Positions 35,732-49,211 of a stretch of DNA of 64,000 nucleotides are shown here, piece after piece. Both the position numbers and the translations under genes were made by a program. The notes beneath the pieces were generated by a model. That model ran no database searches, had not been told where the DNA came from, and saw only the letters and a list, made by a program, of their open reading frames with translations. Within the stretch, counting starts at the first letter, position 1. Every line of letters starts with the position of its first letter. Source of the stretch: Clarkia xantiana subsp. parviflora (lineage: Eukaryota > Streptophyta > Magnoliopsida > Myrtales > Onagraceae); NCBI GenBank assembly GCA_036873135.1, contig JAPTYO010000002.1:2996952-3060951 (forward strand). The letters run 5' to 3'.

Positions 35732-36562
35732 TCACTGGGGAGGCTGCTGCTGAGGAGCGTTTGGAGGGGGTGGCATCCCAGGACGTGGTGGTCCGAACAT
35801 AGGAACAGCTCCACCTGGTGGCGGCGGCATCCCTGGTCTTGGAGGAGGTGGACCGGGCATTCCTGGCCTTGGAGGACCCGGCGGCCCTCTCATCATACCT
35901 GGCTGAGGCGGTGGGCCCATCGGAGGCCTCTGCCCGAACTGTTGAGGTGGAACCCCATACTGTGGTGGCGGTGGCCCACCAGGCCTCATCTGAAACTGCC
36001 CCGGAACTGGTCCAGGAGGCCCCCTGCCCATGGGAGGAGGCCCCTGGCCAGGGAAAGCTGGAGGACGGATCACTGGAATGGCTGGGTAGTTCACAGGCGC
36101 CGCTGACATCTGAGGACGAGATAGCTGCGGCTGCATCATGCCAGGAGCAGGACCACCAACGCCTCGGACAGGACCAGAGAGGCCAGGTTGAGCCTGCACT
36201 AGCGGAGCAGTGGGAACACCACGTCCAGCAGCACGTCCCATACCTGGACCGGCCATGGCAGCAGCGGAGGCGGCCTTAGTTCTGGACTCATCAGGAGGCG
36301 GCGGTCCCTCCACAGTCATGGAGATGACCTCTTCACCCCTCAGGAGGACGAGGCCTAGGGTTCGGCGCTCTTCCCGCTCTTCGTTCTTCTTAGATCCCTT
36401 AGCAGGAGGAAGCTTCCGGAACTCCTCGCAGTCGCCAATGACGATGTTCATGTGGCGATCGAAGGCCATAAACTTGCCGACCAGCTGGCGCCCGTCTTGG
36501 ATGGTGACGCGCATCCGGTAGTTGATGTACTGCATCATCTTCGAACTCTTCGACATCGACAT
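35732..36562 (-). CDS. SmB: Small nuclear ribonucleoprotein-associated protein B (SmB)
   Basis: Single 276-codon frame. The Sm fold is split into Sm1 (about 15-49, [32 protein letters not shown]) and Sm2 (about 67-86, [20 protein letters not shown]), separated by a lysine/glutamate linker as in SmB. The tail (about 100-276) is proline/glycine/methionine-rich, with repeated PPPPRPGM and PPRPGMP motifs and GRG/MGRG dipeptides that could be methylated. SmB is one of seven Sm proteins that ring the U1, U2, U4 and U5 snRNAs in the nuclear spliceosome. The ATG at 36562 gives the usual short N-terminus [19 protein letters not shown]. The long plus-strand frames opposite are shadows of its GC-rich sequence. 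Confidence 0.97.
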   Translation of the reverse strand: MSMSKSSKMMQYINYRMRVTIQDGRQLVGKFMAFDRHMNIVIGDCEEFRKLPPAKGSKKNEEREERRTLGLVLLRGEEVISMTVEGPPPPDESRTKAASAAAMAGPGMGRAAGRGVPTAPLVQAQPGLSGPVRGVGGPAPGMMQPQLSRPQMSAAPVNYPAIPVIRPPAFPGQGPPPMGRGPPGPVPGQFQMRPGGPPPPQYGVPPQQFGQRPPMGPPPQPGMMRGPPGPPRPGMPGPPPPRPGMPPPPGGAVPMFGPPRPGMPPPPNAPQQQPPQ

Positions 36563-36712
36563 TGTGAAGCTTGTTCTTGATCCACAGATAAATCAGCAGT
36601 TCGGAGGAGGAAACGGAGAAGCTAGACTTACTTTAAGGCTAGGGAGCGTCCACTCTCCGTCGTGGAGGAAGTAGCTGGACACTACGGCACCGACGAAGGT
36701 CAGAGAACTACG

Positions 36713-36822
36713 AAACCCTAGAAAGGGAGGCAAAGAAAATTGAGAGACTTGAAGGAGCGGGACGGCGAAAGACTTGAGTGTGTGTACTAATGGGCTTTTT
36801 CTTCCCTACCTTTATATGGGCT
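36713..36822 (-). promoter_or_regulatory. Telo-box and site II motifs in the SmB promoter
   Basis: AAACCCTAG (36713-36721) is a telo-box. TGGGCT occurs at 36791-36796 and 36817-36822 (site II type). The pairing is typical of plant genes for RNA processing and translation and fits constitutive, growth-linked expression of SmB. Role inferred from motif and position. Confidence 0.6.
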
Positions 36823-36909
36823 GAGCTTGGGATGGGTCGGCCTTTTTCTAATTAATTAATAAAAGATGGTCCAAATTCGAATTATCGGGCTCGTTATAAC
36901 AGAGGCGAA

Positions 36910-38080
36910 TAGGTGTGGCAACGGGTCACGGGTAATCCGTGATCCGCGGGGCCCGCCCCGATTTTGACCCGTTAACCTGTGATCCGTGACCCGTGGGGCG
37001 GGTACGATTTTAGGGTCGCCCCGCCCGTTGACCCGCCCGTCCCGTATGTGGATAAATTATATATATATATGGCCGGCGATGGTGAGGGTATGGTGCGAAT
37101 AGCACTAATACCATAACCATACCATATTTTTTTTCACTCATACCATAACCATAACCATAACCACTGCGGTTATGATTCTTCATACCATAACCATAACCAT
37201 AACCATGGTTTTTAACCACGGTTAAACCATTTAACCACAATCATTCAAACTAATACAACATCATTGTTTCATACAAGAAAAGTAAACATACATTTATTGT
37301 TTCATACACGAAATCCAAATTAAACATAACTTCATTGTTTCACTTAATTAAAAAAAACACATTAAATTGCCTATCACTTGCGATCATCGATTCTCATTCG
37401 GCATCAATTCTAATCGTGGTTACCAAATAATAAGAAATATAGACAAAAATGGTGGGTGGGAAAGGGAACGGAATAAGAATTAAAATATTTGAATAATAAT
37501 TGAAGTATAATAATAATGTATATATATAACAATATAAGTATTAGTAATATATATATATTAATATTATATGTATAGAAGTGATGGTTATAACCGCGGTTAT
37601 GGACTGAATACCATAACCATAACCATTGCGGTTACAAGATTCATCACCATAACCGCCTCTCACCATAATTGTGCGGTTAACCATTGCGCTAAATGGTGCG
37701 AATTACCATGGTTATTTGATTTTCACCGCACCATTGCCAGCCCTATATATATATATATATATATATATATTACACGTATTTATATAAAACTATATAGGTA
37801 ATATAATACATAGTTAAAATAATTAGGATTTGTGACTTGTATTTGGATTTGAAGTTAAATTTATAATTTGTGATTTAAATTTTAAATTGAATTTGTATAC
37901 GGTAAATATAGAATTTAGGGTTTAAATTGCTAATAATATATTGTGTACCACTAATAGATGACCCGCGGGTCGACCCGCCCCGCCCCGCGAACTGTGTGGG
38001 GGCGGGTATGGATCGACCATCTCGACCCGCGGGGCGGGTACGGGGCAAGCGATACCCGCCCCGCCCCGTTGACAACCCTA
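36910..38080. mobile_element. Outer hAT-type element with 8-bp target duplication
   Basis: Starts TAGGTGTGGCAACGGG and ends CCCGTTGACAACCCTA. Flanked by GAGGCGAA at 36902-36909 and 38081-38088. Subterminal zones are packed with GACCCG/CGGGTC/CCCGCCCCG motifs on both strands. There is no transposase. A second hAT-like element sits inside it (37069-37744). Confidence 0.92.
37069..37744. mobile_element. Inner hAT-like element with AACCAT/GGTTAT repeats
   Basis: Begins TATGGCCGGCGATGGTG and ends CACCATTGCCAGCCCTA, inverted relatives with the GGCTGGCAATGG theme of hAT MITEs. Near each end are ACCATAACCATAACC runs and their complements. Both flanks are TA-rich tracts, so a target duplication cannot be told from the microsatellite. 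It lies within the outer element and is therefore younger. Confidence 0.75.
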
Positions 38081-38089
38081 GAGGCGAAT

Positions 38090-39265
38090 GAATGAATCCC
38101 TAAATGCTGTAAAGTAATCCGAAATGAGTGAGCTAGCATCAACTTGTAATTGTTCAATTGTTAAATTAAATAGTTTTTTGTGGTTAAATTAAATAGTTCG
38201 ACATGCAAAATTTGCAAATGGCGTATTATTAGTATGAAAATTTCAAACGGATCCACTATTTACGTGGGTTGTGTACGCCTGTAAGGCCTAATTACCATGA
38301 TTGTCAAAAAAAAAAAGTTACGAACACTATTAGATACGGCGTTTTCCCACCATAAACCATGTACGAACACTATTTTCATAATGCATGTGTGATGTGTGTT
38401 TGATGGGAAAAAAAATTTTACCATGATTGTCTTTTATTATAAGGTGCGGATTATATAACGTTTAATTACCAAAAAGTTACCCATCTTGAAAAAAACATTA
38501 TTTAATAAACTGGTACTTAAAAAAAAAAATAGTTCTTTTGTTTGTATATTAAATATAATTATTTGTAAAAATTAGAAGGTAACTAAATAATTAGCCCAAT
38601 GTCTAAGTAGAAACTTGAAATTTTAGAGATTTGCATTTTCTTTAAGCAGTAAATTAATTGTTATTGGTATTTTGGTATAAAATTGGATGGCTAAGTTTGT
38701 ATATGCTGAAATTAATTACCATATATGATTAAATACAAATTTAACATTTTTAACTCCTAAGATTTATAAGATAGATACAAGAGATTTCTATTATACTTGT
38801 GGAGTATAATGCTTGTGGAGTATAATGCTTGTGCTCTTTTTATTACAAGGATGAACTTAATTGTAACATGTATAAAACTTTAAAAAGAATAAAAATGTTT
38901 GAATTTTTTTAACCACAAATAATATTTGTTTTGAACTATTAATAATTTTCATTTCTTTAAAATGTTTAGCATTAAAACAATATAAAAATATTAAAAGAAA
39001 AGCTAACACAAGCATGATGCTTGCTCGTGGAGTATAATAGAAAGATCCTAATTAAGCGTTGAATAACTTTCATTATGCTCGGCTCATGATGTATTGACAA
39101 CATTTCTCTCAACTTTAACTAGACAATGTATTTTTTTCAATCTTATGAATTCATTTTTCATGAAAAAAATCAACTTGTTAATATATTACCGATAATTATA
39201 GATGTTATCAAACTCGAAAATTATAATAATCAATTATACTTTTTCGCGTGAATTTTAATAACTAG

Positions 39266-39319
<54 letters not shown>

Positions 39320-39510
39320 TAAATAATGATTCAGCATGGAATCATCCGTTTCAAGTTTTCAACTTTCAAATCTAACTCAAGCAAAATACCATGCTTGGTC
39401 ATACCAAAAAAGCAACCAGCTACTTTACAATACCCCTCCAAGCATTGCAAGTTACAACTATCATGGAGAATGTGACGGAGATGAGCTAATGCAAACATCT
39501 TTTCCACTAC
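38090..39510. other. AT-rich intergenic and RopGEF 3' flank
   Basis: No gene recognised. Contains the (ATA)n microsatellite at 39267-39315 and a short duplication of TTGTGGAGTATAATGC near 38799-38830, related again near 39025. Confidence 0.5.
39267..39315. repeat. (AAT)n microsatellite
   Basis: About sixteen near-perfect trinucleotide units, about 200 bp beyond the RopGEF stop codon, possibly in its 3' UTR. Confidence 0.95.
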
Positions 39511-39511
39511 A

Positions 39512-42500
39512 CTACACCCGGTTCCGACTCGGTGTTTCCATCACCGAACTCGTCTTCGCCTCACTAGACGACATTTCTGAGTCGGAAGTCACAGTGTTCG
39601 AACACGAGTCGCTAAATCGACAATCTGCTCCGTTCATTCGGTCGATAAGAGAATGTCTTATACGGTGACTGTTAACTGGACTCTCGAAGAAGTCGTAATT
39701 TTTATCGGAATAGTAACACGACAGTGCAGGTGAGTTAGGATTGCTCTGGATATCTTCCTGCAGTATGTCTTTGATCCTCGACAAAATGCTGTAGGACAAG
39801 TTCCCCAGAACCCGGGAATATGCCTCGAGAATCGCATGACCAATGTCCTAGAAATCACAAAACGATTCCGATTAGAAAAAAATTTGTGGGTAATTACAAC
39901 CGTTCTTTTCTCGAGAACATACCTTCCCGAATTGAACCTTTGTGGCATCAATGAATGTTTGAGGTAGGTTTGGATACTTGTGCTTGATATACTGAACAAG
40001 GGATTCGGCTCGATCGACTAGACACTGGGTCGTGTCTAGCTCGGTCAATGGGTCCTTTATGAACGACCACGAGGATCTCCTTGGCGATTTTCCGCTCTCA
40101 TGACCTGCAATCTTTTCCTTCCATGCAAATACCGCGGCTTCTAACTTATTCACGCAGTCGAGGGCTCTATGCTCGGATTTCAATCTCAAAGAATTAAACA
40201 TATTCTCCACTGACCCCGAATCCGTCGCTAAAACCTTGTATAACTCGTCACTCAAACTGGCTTTTCCCGACTGCCAATCAAGAAAAAAAAAACATCAAGA
40301 TTCAGTAAATGTTTCTACACAGTTTCAGTAAAACTAGTTAATGGGGCATTCTTCGGGTTGATCAATAGCTTACCTTGGGAAGTGCATTGCGGATTGCAAT
40401 AGGAATCGGCATTTCCCGAAGAACAGATTCATTGATCGATGTGGCTGCCTTGAAAACTTGGCGCACCAACATTCCTTGACACATTAGCCTTTTCCTTCCA
40501 TTATCGGAGAGACCCGAGCGAGGTACTTGGGGAGATGGAAGCCACCACCTCTTGCTTTGCCTTTCACTTTTGCTCCTCCCTTCTGCTCTGCTGCCTCCTT
40601 CTGCATACCAAAACTCGGTACTTACCATTGCATCAAGGAACTCCTGCCGTGGTAAAAAAAAAAAACCAATCAATGAGTAAAGTTTTTGTTTTTACATCAC
40701 ATAATGATGATTTATCAAGGAGGAAATCGTTTACTATGAGCATCGAGTCGAGTTTCTGAAGTGCTGGAAGGTTCATATGGATGTCTGCTCGGGCTATTGG
40801 TGTCATAATCTGTCCCAAAATGTAAATAATATAAAAACTAAGTACTGCCATTTGTGATATGTGTTCATAAAAAAAATTGATTTAGAAATGTTTTTAAGTT
40901 TGATCACAATGAAGCCCGGGTACCTCTAAAGTGCAGCCGTTGGGGCCGTTTTGCTTGGCAGGGACCAACTCAACCATGTATTTTGTAGGAGACAGCAACC
41001 AGTCCATCTCTCTTCTCCATCTACTCTTCTTTTCTTCGGACAATGGTTCAAGCTTCCATAACTCGCCAAAAACCGTCGCTGCAAGTTCGATCAAAACCGT
41101 CACTGTAAAATATTGCGGAAACAAAATGTACAATTTTAAAATACAAAACTTCTATTTCCCTTGAACAAACAAACCTGCAAGAGAAGTGATGGCATTGGAC
41201 AATGCAAGTGCAGTGTTGACCCCTTTACATCCTCCAGTGCTGTCTTCACCCAGCAACAGCTTTGCAAACTTCTCCTTCATCGTCTCGATATCACCATTCT
41301 GAATCGCGTAAATGGGCTTCTCCTTGACGTAGTAATGTTGAGGGCTTCCTGAGAGCTCCCAATCATCAAGATTGTGTTTTTCTTTTGGTAACCACTTTAA
41401 AGACAGGGAAGTGATACAGTCCGGGTCCTTACTGGAAGAGCAGACTGATTCCTTGTCGTCCAAGGAATCTGTTGGGTCTCTACTTGCGTGACTCTCGGTT
41501 TCAAAGGACTCTTGGTTAATGTTGAGGATGCAGCTCTCAAGTCCATCGTATGTCGTAACTCCTGTTTCCAACAGAATTCAAAACCAAATCTCCTTGTCAT
41601 GTTCAAGATTCATACTGATACATATATTTAAAAATAATGCTGCAAACTATTAAACATAGAGTGAAATTTGCTATAAAACAAATATTGTTTAAATTTCTGG
41701 AAACTGTTGAAAAAGTGAATCACTATTCCGTAAAGGTTAAAACTTTTTCACAATTTGTAGAATTTTCAAGCATCTGCATTTTTTATCACGTCGGCAGTTC
41801 AATTCGCACCAACTGCTCTTGATGCTGGCAAGTATATGAGAATTTATTATAACTACAGCATCATGAACTAATATGAACATTTGAATTCAAATCAGCTTCA
41901 TAAAGATAGAAAGCAAATAGTCCCCACCCAGAAACCCCCAATGGACATGACATATTAAAATCACTAAAGGCCCCACGATTTTCAGTCAGATAATAATGAC
42001 ATTTTTGCATGTGGACCTTCTTCAGTCACTATCTCTTTGCGTTTTAACTTTTAACATAAGCATAAGATTCTGCAACTTGTTTCAATTTTGTCACAGTTTG
42101 CCTATGCCTTTTCCCAAGAAGCTAACTAATCAATCACACGACCAGAAAGTTGATATCATATACTCTATAAACACAAGACCATATATATTACCAGCCTCGA
42201 GAAAGACTACCGGATTTTTATTGCTTCATGTTATGACCGAGGCACTAACGAAGAACATTCACAGAGTATCTCGTTTCTGACTTCCTTTTTGTTGTACAAC
42301 GAGTGAGCCAACTATTAATATGTTCTATATTCATACCATCTAGACAAGGATTAAGGGTATGACGCTATGTGCATTGGCAGGAGCTACAATACAGAACATG
42401 GGACAAAATAGCGCCTATAAGTTATGCATACCACATACAAACATATAAATATAGGGTTTGAATTTTGTAACACATTTTTTTGATAAGGAGTCCACCATTG

Positions 42501-43367
42501 TTTTTTTTAATAGTGGACTCCTATTTATAAAATCTGGATCAGTCGGTGGGTATGAGGTTAGTGCAATATTTAATGCATTATGATAACTACATAAAGAATA
42601 GATTCAAGTTTAGCCAAAGGTCAAAAGGGACACACTAGTTTCAGATTCAAGTAGATCAGCAAATGTGAAAGTCCAAGCGTTGAAGTGAGCAAATCCGTTG
42701 GGTTTCCCTAATTTCAATAAGGTTTTTTAGCTATTTTATAATGGCATTGGAAATCAACCCCACGAAAATTCTTGAAAGTTGTAATCGGTATAAACAAAAG
42801 AATAATCAGTTCCATTTCCATATACTTTCTGAAAGTTATCTTTTTTAATTTCAGTATCAATAAAATCAAAGCTTTTTGCAGCTAAAAGATAAAACATAAT
42901 GTTTTTTCTTTGTCAATTCCCAGTTTAAAGTTTAGGGTAAAAGAAGAAACGTAATGTTTCTCTAACTGCACAAGAACACAAAACATTAACCCATGTCTTA
43001 TAAAGCACATAAGAGAGGACACATGCACTAGTATTGATCAATATATCTATTCCTAAGAAAATAGATACTATACAATCACTATGTTGTCTTCATCTAAGAT
43101 CTAAAGGTGCTTCTTATTCCACTTGTGTGTTCCTATCCATGTGTGTTGGTTTATAATAAAGACGAAGATTTATATACATAAATCACGCTCCGGCCATGTA
43201 TTAGATTCCTATAAATGCACGTGAATATGAAATTGTTGCAGCAAATAAAGTGATTATCAAAGCTGTATTAGATTTAGAAGAACAAGCTTACTTTCTTGCT
43301 CATCGAAGTCGATGCTAATTCCTCGGTCCCTGCTGCAACAAGCTAGCCGCCTGCTCATGATTGACAT
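39512..43367 (-). CDS. ROPGEF14: Rop guanine nucleotide exchange factor (PRONE), RopGEF14-like
   Basis: Seven minus-strand exons: 43292-43367, 41175-41561, 40924-41078, 40735-40809, 40374-40643, 39923-40270 and 39512-39847. All introns are GT..AG and the joined frame of 548 aa is open throughout. The N-terminus ([20 protein letters not shown], then FDEQE) matches RopGEF14-type proteins as I recall them. The PRONE domain (about 95-460) shows [96 protein letters not shown] and DELYKVL. PRONE proteins load GTP onto plant ROP GTPases at the plasma membrane, often under receptor kinases, to control polar growth. The tail is Ser-rich and probably regulatory. The first coding intron is 1.7 kb. A 5' UTR exon probably lies around 43.9-44.1 kb. 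Confidence 0.95.
42486..42531. repeat. Short hairpin in RopGEF intron 1
   Basis: AGGAGTCCACCATTG and AATAGTGGACTCCT pair over about 14 bp around a T-rich loop. Probably a decayed MITE end or a simple snapback. No evidence for a microRNA. Confidence 0.6.
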
Positions 43368-43550
43368 CTCTTTGATGTTCCTCTCTATTGCTGTCTCTAC
43401 TCCTTTTTCTTTCTTGATTTTGTCAATAGTTCATCTGCAGTGGATCAAGAAACAAAACCCATTTGATTTCTGGAGCAAAAACATTGTTTTTCTTTCCTCT
43501 TCAATTCATTCAGACATTTTTCTTCAAAAAAAAACAATTTTTTACACTGA

Positions 43551-43692
43551 TCAGCTGCCAAGCATTCGTAAGGCATCTACCCAACAGAGAAAAAGACATT
43601 TTCCTTAATAAATAAAAAAAACAAAACATTTTTTTTGATACCGATCAGCTGTTGCCACGCATTCGTAAGGCATCTCCCCACAGAGAAAAACA
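43551..43692. repeat. Local duplication upstream of RopGEF exon 1
   Basis: GATCAGCTGCCAAGCATTCG followed by TAAGGCATCTACCCAACAG recurs about 93 bp on as GATCAGCTGTTGCCACGCATTCG and its tail, slightly diverged. The block lies in the presumed 5' UTR intron. Confidence 0.75.
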
Positions 43693-44109
43693 AGAACAGC
43701 GGCAGAAGCAACAATGTCAAAGGTTCCATCTTTTTGCTATACGCAGAAGTAATGGACAATGGAATTGCAAAACATGAGAAAGGAATTATCCCTAATTATA
43801 CGAATGACCATCCTCATATTCATTATTAAAAGAAAAACAAGCTAATCAATGGAAAGAGCATACCATTGTTCTTCCGCAACTCAAAGCTTCCAGACAGACA
43901 AACTAGAGGATGATCATTCAATTTGGAGAATTTAATCAGAGCATAGGTTATCGGGAAAATGGCAAAGTAATGCTGAGAATTTTAAGACAGGTTAGAAACG
44001 AAACGCATTGGTCAAAGATTGGCAGAGGAAAGTATTGATTGCAAGTCAGGGCCTGACTGAGAGAGCGAGAGAGCAGTTAGTGAGAAGAAGGAGACTAGAG
44101 AGTTTCAAT

Positions 44110-46630
44110 CTTATATTTTAAGGAAATGCATTTAAAGAGGAGATGGAATGGAGGAAACCAGATCTGAGCCGTCCATTTTTAGTGAGGTTCCAGCTGGCGT
44201 CGTCGCTTTGTATGAGTGTGATCCGACGGATCAATCTTCTTGAGTTGACTAGGAGCGCAGCTTACCACAGTAAAATTCTCAAAAAGTAAGTGGTCTACTT
44301 TATTTTTTTATTTTTTAAATAAATATATATATATATGATTATAACTTGCCAATATTTTTCGCTAATTCTGATTGGAAAAATCTCCAAATTGTGAATAGTA
44401 GAGTTTTGACATTATGTAGCGGGATTAACATACGATCGCCACTACTAACTCATTTCTTTTCATTGTTAAAAAATATATATATATATATATAAATAACTTG
44501 CAAAGGTTGTAATTAATTTAATTACAGCATAATTTATAGACACTTTATTTTTTGCCAAATTTTGTAGACACTTTATTTTGATATAATTCATTATAAAAAT
44601 ATACTCATTAGTCAATATAGTCATTAGTCATTACATAAAATTTTAGGACTTCTTAGAATGCAAAAATAAAATGTAGGATGTGTTATGTATAGTTTCTATA
44701 CTAAAATTGTAAGATGTATGAAGAGAAACGAATGTTGAGAATGTTTGATGTAGTTACTAAGGTTTACTTTGTATAGCAGACATAGTGAGAGTCTAATTTG
44801 GATCAATACATTATTAATCATAAAAATTTTAAATTCAACACACATTACATGCGATCAACAAAGATTTCACTCCAGACACCATATTATGAAATAAATAGTA
44901 ACGAAGCAACATGGTAAAATAGGGTGATAAATAGTTTCCATTATTTTGTGTGATACACTAGAGCTCATTATTTTATAAAATCATTATTATTATTTTATAA
45001 AACCTCATCCAATCTATTCAGGAAAAACTAATCAATTTCAAGGTTTAAGTTATGCCTTAAAAATGAAGGTTTTATATTTTATCATATATAAATTTTTTTA
45101 CTAAACAATGGATTGAAAAAATAATGTAAATCATACAATATGTTTGAAAATGATATTTTTTTTATAAATATATTTAAAAAGTTATCACGTATTTCAAAAT
45201 AATGATAATTTGTACATCATTCAATCATTCTTCCAATATAGTTATCAAATACATTTTAAATTTACAAAAGTACTAAAATAATTTTCTAAACATTAAAATC
45301 AAGATTTAATAACTTATACTAGTATTACAATAGCGTCACAAGACTTAAATGAGACTCAGTTGATCTCTAGTTGGTTACTATCCGATTGACATTTTAGTTT
45401 AAGTCAATAGTGCTTAGTGGTGATACTTTAAAAATACTCGATTAATTTTGTAAATTTGAAATATATTTAACTATAACTTTGAACAAATAATTTAAGAAAC
45501 TACCAATTATTTTTGTTTTGAAATATGTTGTAAATTTCAAATATATTAGTAAAAAGACCATTTTTTTTATAATTTTTATAATAAAATAGAGTTGTATATT
45601 AAAAATAAATAAAATGCGGTTATAAATTAAATTTTTACATAGCTTACAGCATTATTAACATAACATGGATCCACTATTTCTATGAATCATTCGAAAGGCG
45701 CTCTCCCCTAACCATCCATCAAACAACAAAATATCTGTCCCTGGCAAGCAAGCAACTACAAGTCCAAATTTCAAATTCTATCAATACACTCCACTCCACC
45801 ATCTCCTGTCTGTCCCCATGTTCTTACTTTGGGTGGCGGGGATCTCAGTGCAGAACAAGGAATTACAAACTTTTCAAACACATCCCTATGCACACTGTTT
45901 AGTTCCTTATTTTATGGCCCTTTTGTTTATATATGTCATTGACGAATTCGGGAATTGTTTTCATATTAAACACGACTGCCTCTTATATAAAGTGAAATCT
46001 TTAAACAAAAAGAAACAAAAAAAATATGTTGTTAATAAAGAAGCGACTGAATGAAATTAATCAACAGTTTACTAAAGTAAAAATGTTCACTTTTCACTAT
46101 ATCTTAAAAAAAAAAAAAGGTATGATTTTTTATTTGAACATAACCTGTCCTCAGTTATGGCATCATGTAACCGCACCAAGCAAACACTTGGTTTTGTAAT
46201 TAGTTAACATACAACAACTTGTCATTTAATATGTCAAGGTGATGTCTCAAATGAAGGAATGGACAGTTGAGATAAAGAAGAAGGAACAAGGAACCTACCT
46301 GATGTTTGACAAATTAGCTCAAAACTGATAGCAACTTGAAATGGCAACCTTCTCTTTTCTCCTTCCATTCCATTTCCAGAAAGGCTCCTGCATGGTGAAA
46401 GTTGGTGGTAGTTGTGGCAATAGAACCAAACTACTAGAGGAAGAGACAAAGTGTCTTTAACACAACATGAACGTTTTACCAGAATTTCTAGCCAGAAGAA
46501 TGCACCAACATGTAATATTTCTTGCAAATGCAGCAACTTCAATTATGCTCCCACTAGTTCACCCAACTGCATTAGTGCTAAAACAGTATGCTGATCTGGC
46601 ACTTAAAAGTTTTTCAGAATACATTCTTAT
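44110..46630. other. AT-rich intergenic with possible transcribed exon
   Basis: Mostly AT-rich with no supported gene. On the minus strand, 46289-46389 is bounded by splice-like signals (CATGCAG/GAG... and CATCAG/GTAGG) and stays open in one frame (MEGEKRRLPFQVAISFELIC). It could be an exon of the transcript that may start near 49.26 kb, but no protein family fits. Confidence 0.25.
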
Positions 46631-46642
46631 GATTTATAAATA

Positions 46643-47419
46643 GGGTTAAGAACCTACGAAAGGTCTGAACTATCACCCATGTTAACGGGAAAGGTCTGAA
46701 ATTTAAAAAGTTAATAATGGAGGTCTGAAATTTCAATTTTGTTGATTTGAGGTTTTCCATCCATTTTTAGGGTTAAATTTAACAGAATTGTGTAAAATGA
46801 CATTTTTGCCCATTTAATATTTTGTTTTATTTAATATTTTATTTAAGAAAATGTGAAATAACAATTTTACCCTAAAGTCAAATTAAAACCACCCAACTCC
46901 GTCCACCGCCACCCGACTCCGGCCACCGCCACCCGACTCCGGCGACCACCACCTCGACTCCGACGACCACCACCTCGGCTCCGGCGACCCGACTCCAGCC
47001 ACCACCTCAGCAAAAAAGCTCCGATCGGAGCCCAATCGGGGCCGGTGGCTCCGATTTGGGCCCTATCGGAGCCTTGGTGGTGGTCGCCGGAGTACGGTGG
47101 TGGTCGCCGGAGTACGGTTGGTGGTCGCCGGAGTACGGTTGGTGGTCGCCGGAGCTGGGTTGGTGGAGCCGTGGTGGCTTCAATGGCATTTTGGTCTTTT
47201 CACTTAAATTGTGAGGGGCACACTTGATAGAAGGGCATTTTTGGAAATTTATTTTATTTCCGGTCACATGCCAAGCATGTGACCAAATTCCGTTAGTTTT
47301 AACGGAAAAAACTAACGGAGACCGTTGTTATCAACAAAACTGAAATTTTAGACATCCGTTATTAAGACCACTCCCGTTAACATGAGTAATAGTTAAGAAC
47401 TTTCATAGGTTCTTAACCC
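46643..47419. mobile_element. GC-rich Mutator-like element (copy D) with 9-bp target duplication
   Basis: Terminal inverted repeats of about 50 bp start GGGTTAAGAACCTACGAAAG and end CTTTCATAGGTTCTTAACCC. Flanking TTATAAATA occurs at 46634-46642 and 47420-47428. The core (46890-47170) has CGACCACCACC and GTGGTCGCCGGAGTACGG motifs. TGGTGGTCGCCGGAGTACGG recurs about three times with small changes (47082-47155). The tail matches copies A and B. No transposase. Confidence 0.93.
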
Positions 47420-47429
47420 TTATAAATAT

Positions 47430-49179
47430 TAGCAATCTGCTTCACAGATCTGTTCTTCTATTTGCGGTGCATTTTCGACATAAATGCACTAATTGATGCC
47501 AGTGAACCTTGTCTTTCAACTTTCATAGTCATCTTTGTAAAGAATTTGTTACAGCAACATACTAAAGGTTATTGGGTAAAACATGTAAAAGCAATTCCAT
47601 TGATGTAATAAAAACATGTCACCAAACTATGGTACAATGTAACACATAAACGGGAAAACAAGAACAGGATAGAGTGCATTTCAAATATTTTGGGCACCAA
47701 AAAGTATTGACCCTCACTAAAATCATTGGGATCATATCACTATCAGAGTAATAAAATCTACCAATCTGGGATCGATAGTGATTGATATAAACCCTTTACA
47801 ACATCCTCTAGGCTTTTAATTCTTGTCACATTCTCTGAGAAACACAAAGGATGCTGCAATGCTTTCATTTGAACAACACATGGCTTCGAATTTCTCTTCC
47901 CTTAAACTCCTAAGATGTATGGAGTCCAGTCATCATTGAAGATCAATATTTAATAAGAAATCAGCTATCCCCGATCAGAATCACCAATACCCTCGCCAAC
48001 AGTAGATAGTGATGATTGAAAGTAGCCAGTCATAAATTTTTGAGAATTTCCTATAAAATATATATTTTTCAAAGTTGACCAGCCACTGATACGGTATTAG
48101 AGTTAGAGTAACCATCCATACACTATACTATTAACAATGTCCTGTAAAAGCTCCAATAGTTTCCCAAAAGTGAAATCTGGGTAAAATTTGTATTTCTTGA
48201 AATTCTTAAAGAATATGTTGGCAAAATTAATGGTCTAGTGCTAGATCAGATGCTAGAAGATAAAGACTACAACTTCCATGAAGATTCCAAGGAAAGAGAG
48301 AAATATAAACAGAAAATTGGAAAGGAAACTGCATTAGCTTCAGTTCCACACTGCAGTGACTGAAATAGGACATCCGGAACTTAACTGGACATGATATTTT
48401 CATAAAAAATGGAGATTTCAAGAGAATGACATTAACAAAAAATTTATTAACATTCATATGGTAAGAAATAGATTATGAATAGATAAATGGAATGACAGCA
48501 GCAGTTATCTTGACTGCTGTTGCAATGACAGAACGAAGACAGCCGACACTTCATCAGATATGAAGTGCAATGACATTGACTACAACTTTTATTAAGTTTC
48601 CATAGTAAGAAATATATTTATTATTATTATGAATAAATGAGTGGAGTAGCAGCGTTCAGGAGTTATAGCTTCAGTGCATCAGCAGTTACCGAAACAAAAC
48701 TACTTTTCCGGTAGAGCAGCTAAGAGTTTACATCAAAATAGCACAAGGTTTCCATTCCACCAGCTAGGCATGAAAGAGACAGTATAAAATCCACCAAACT
48801 CCAAGCCCACAGAACTCGAAAGTTAAGCATAAATGGAAAATTCTAGTGAACTAGCTAGGCCCGCAACTTGCTATAGCAAATCAGATTAAGCTCAAAGGAG
48901 CCTAGAAGAGAAGAGCAGAAGTACAGAGATAGGGAACAGAGATCTGAATTTCATGGAATAGAAGAGAGCGAATCCATAAGCACCCTTCACCGCGGTCTCT
49001 GATTCAGTTGATGCAAGGCGGGATCCAGTTCACTGTTTTCCAGACAATGCGAATTACGGACTGGTGAGCTGGAGAACTGGTTCCCGACCTGCACCAAGCG
49101 AGTCGGATACCGCCGGTAACTTAAAACGTCCGAATCTGAGGGAAGCACAGCTCCGGCGATTCTCAGACTAGCGACAGAG

Positions 49180-49211
<32 letters not shown>

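Noticed and set aside
35818..36279. 153-codon plus-strand open frame
   Set aside because: Antisense shadow of the proline-rich SmB tail.
37010..37240. Glycine/tyrosine-rich protein (GYGYGYG repeats) on the minus strand
   Set aside because: The repeat comes from ATAACC arrays of a hAT-like element, so the reading is not a gene.
42486..42531. MicroRNA precursor
   Set aside because: The stem is only about 14 bp with a T-rich loop, too short for a plant pre-miRNA.
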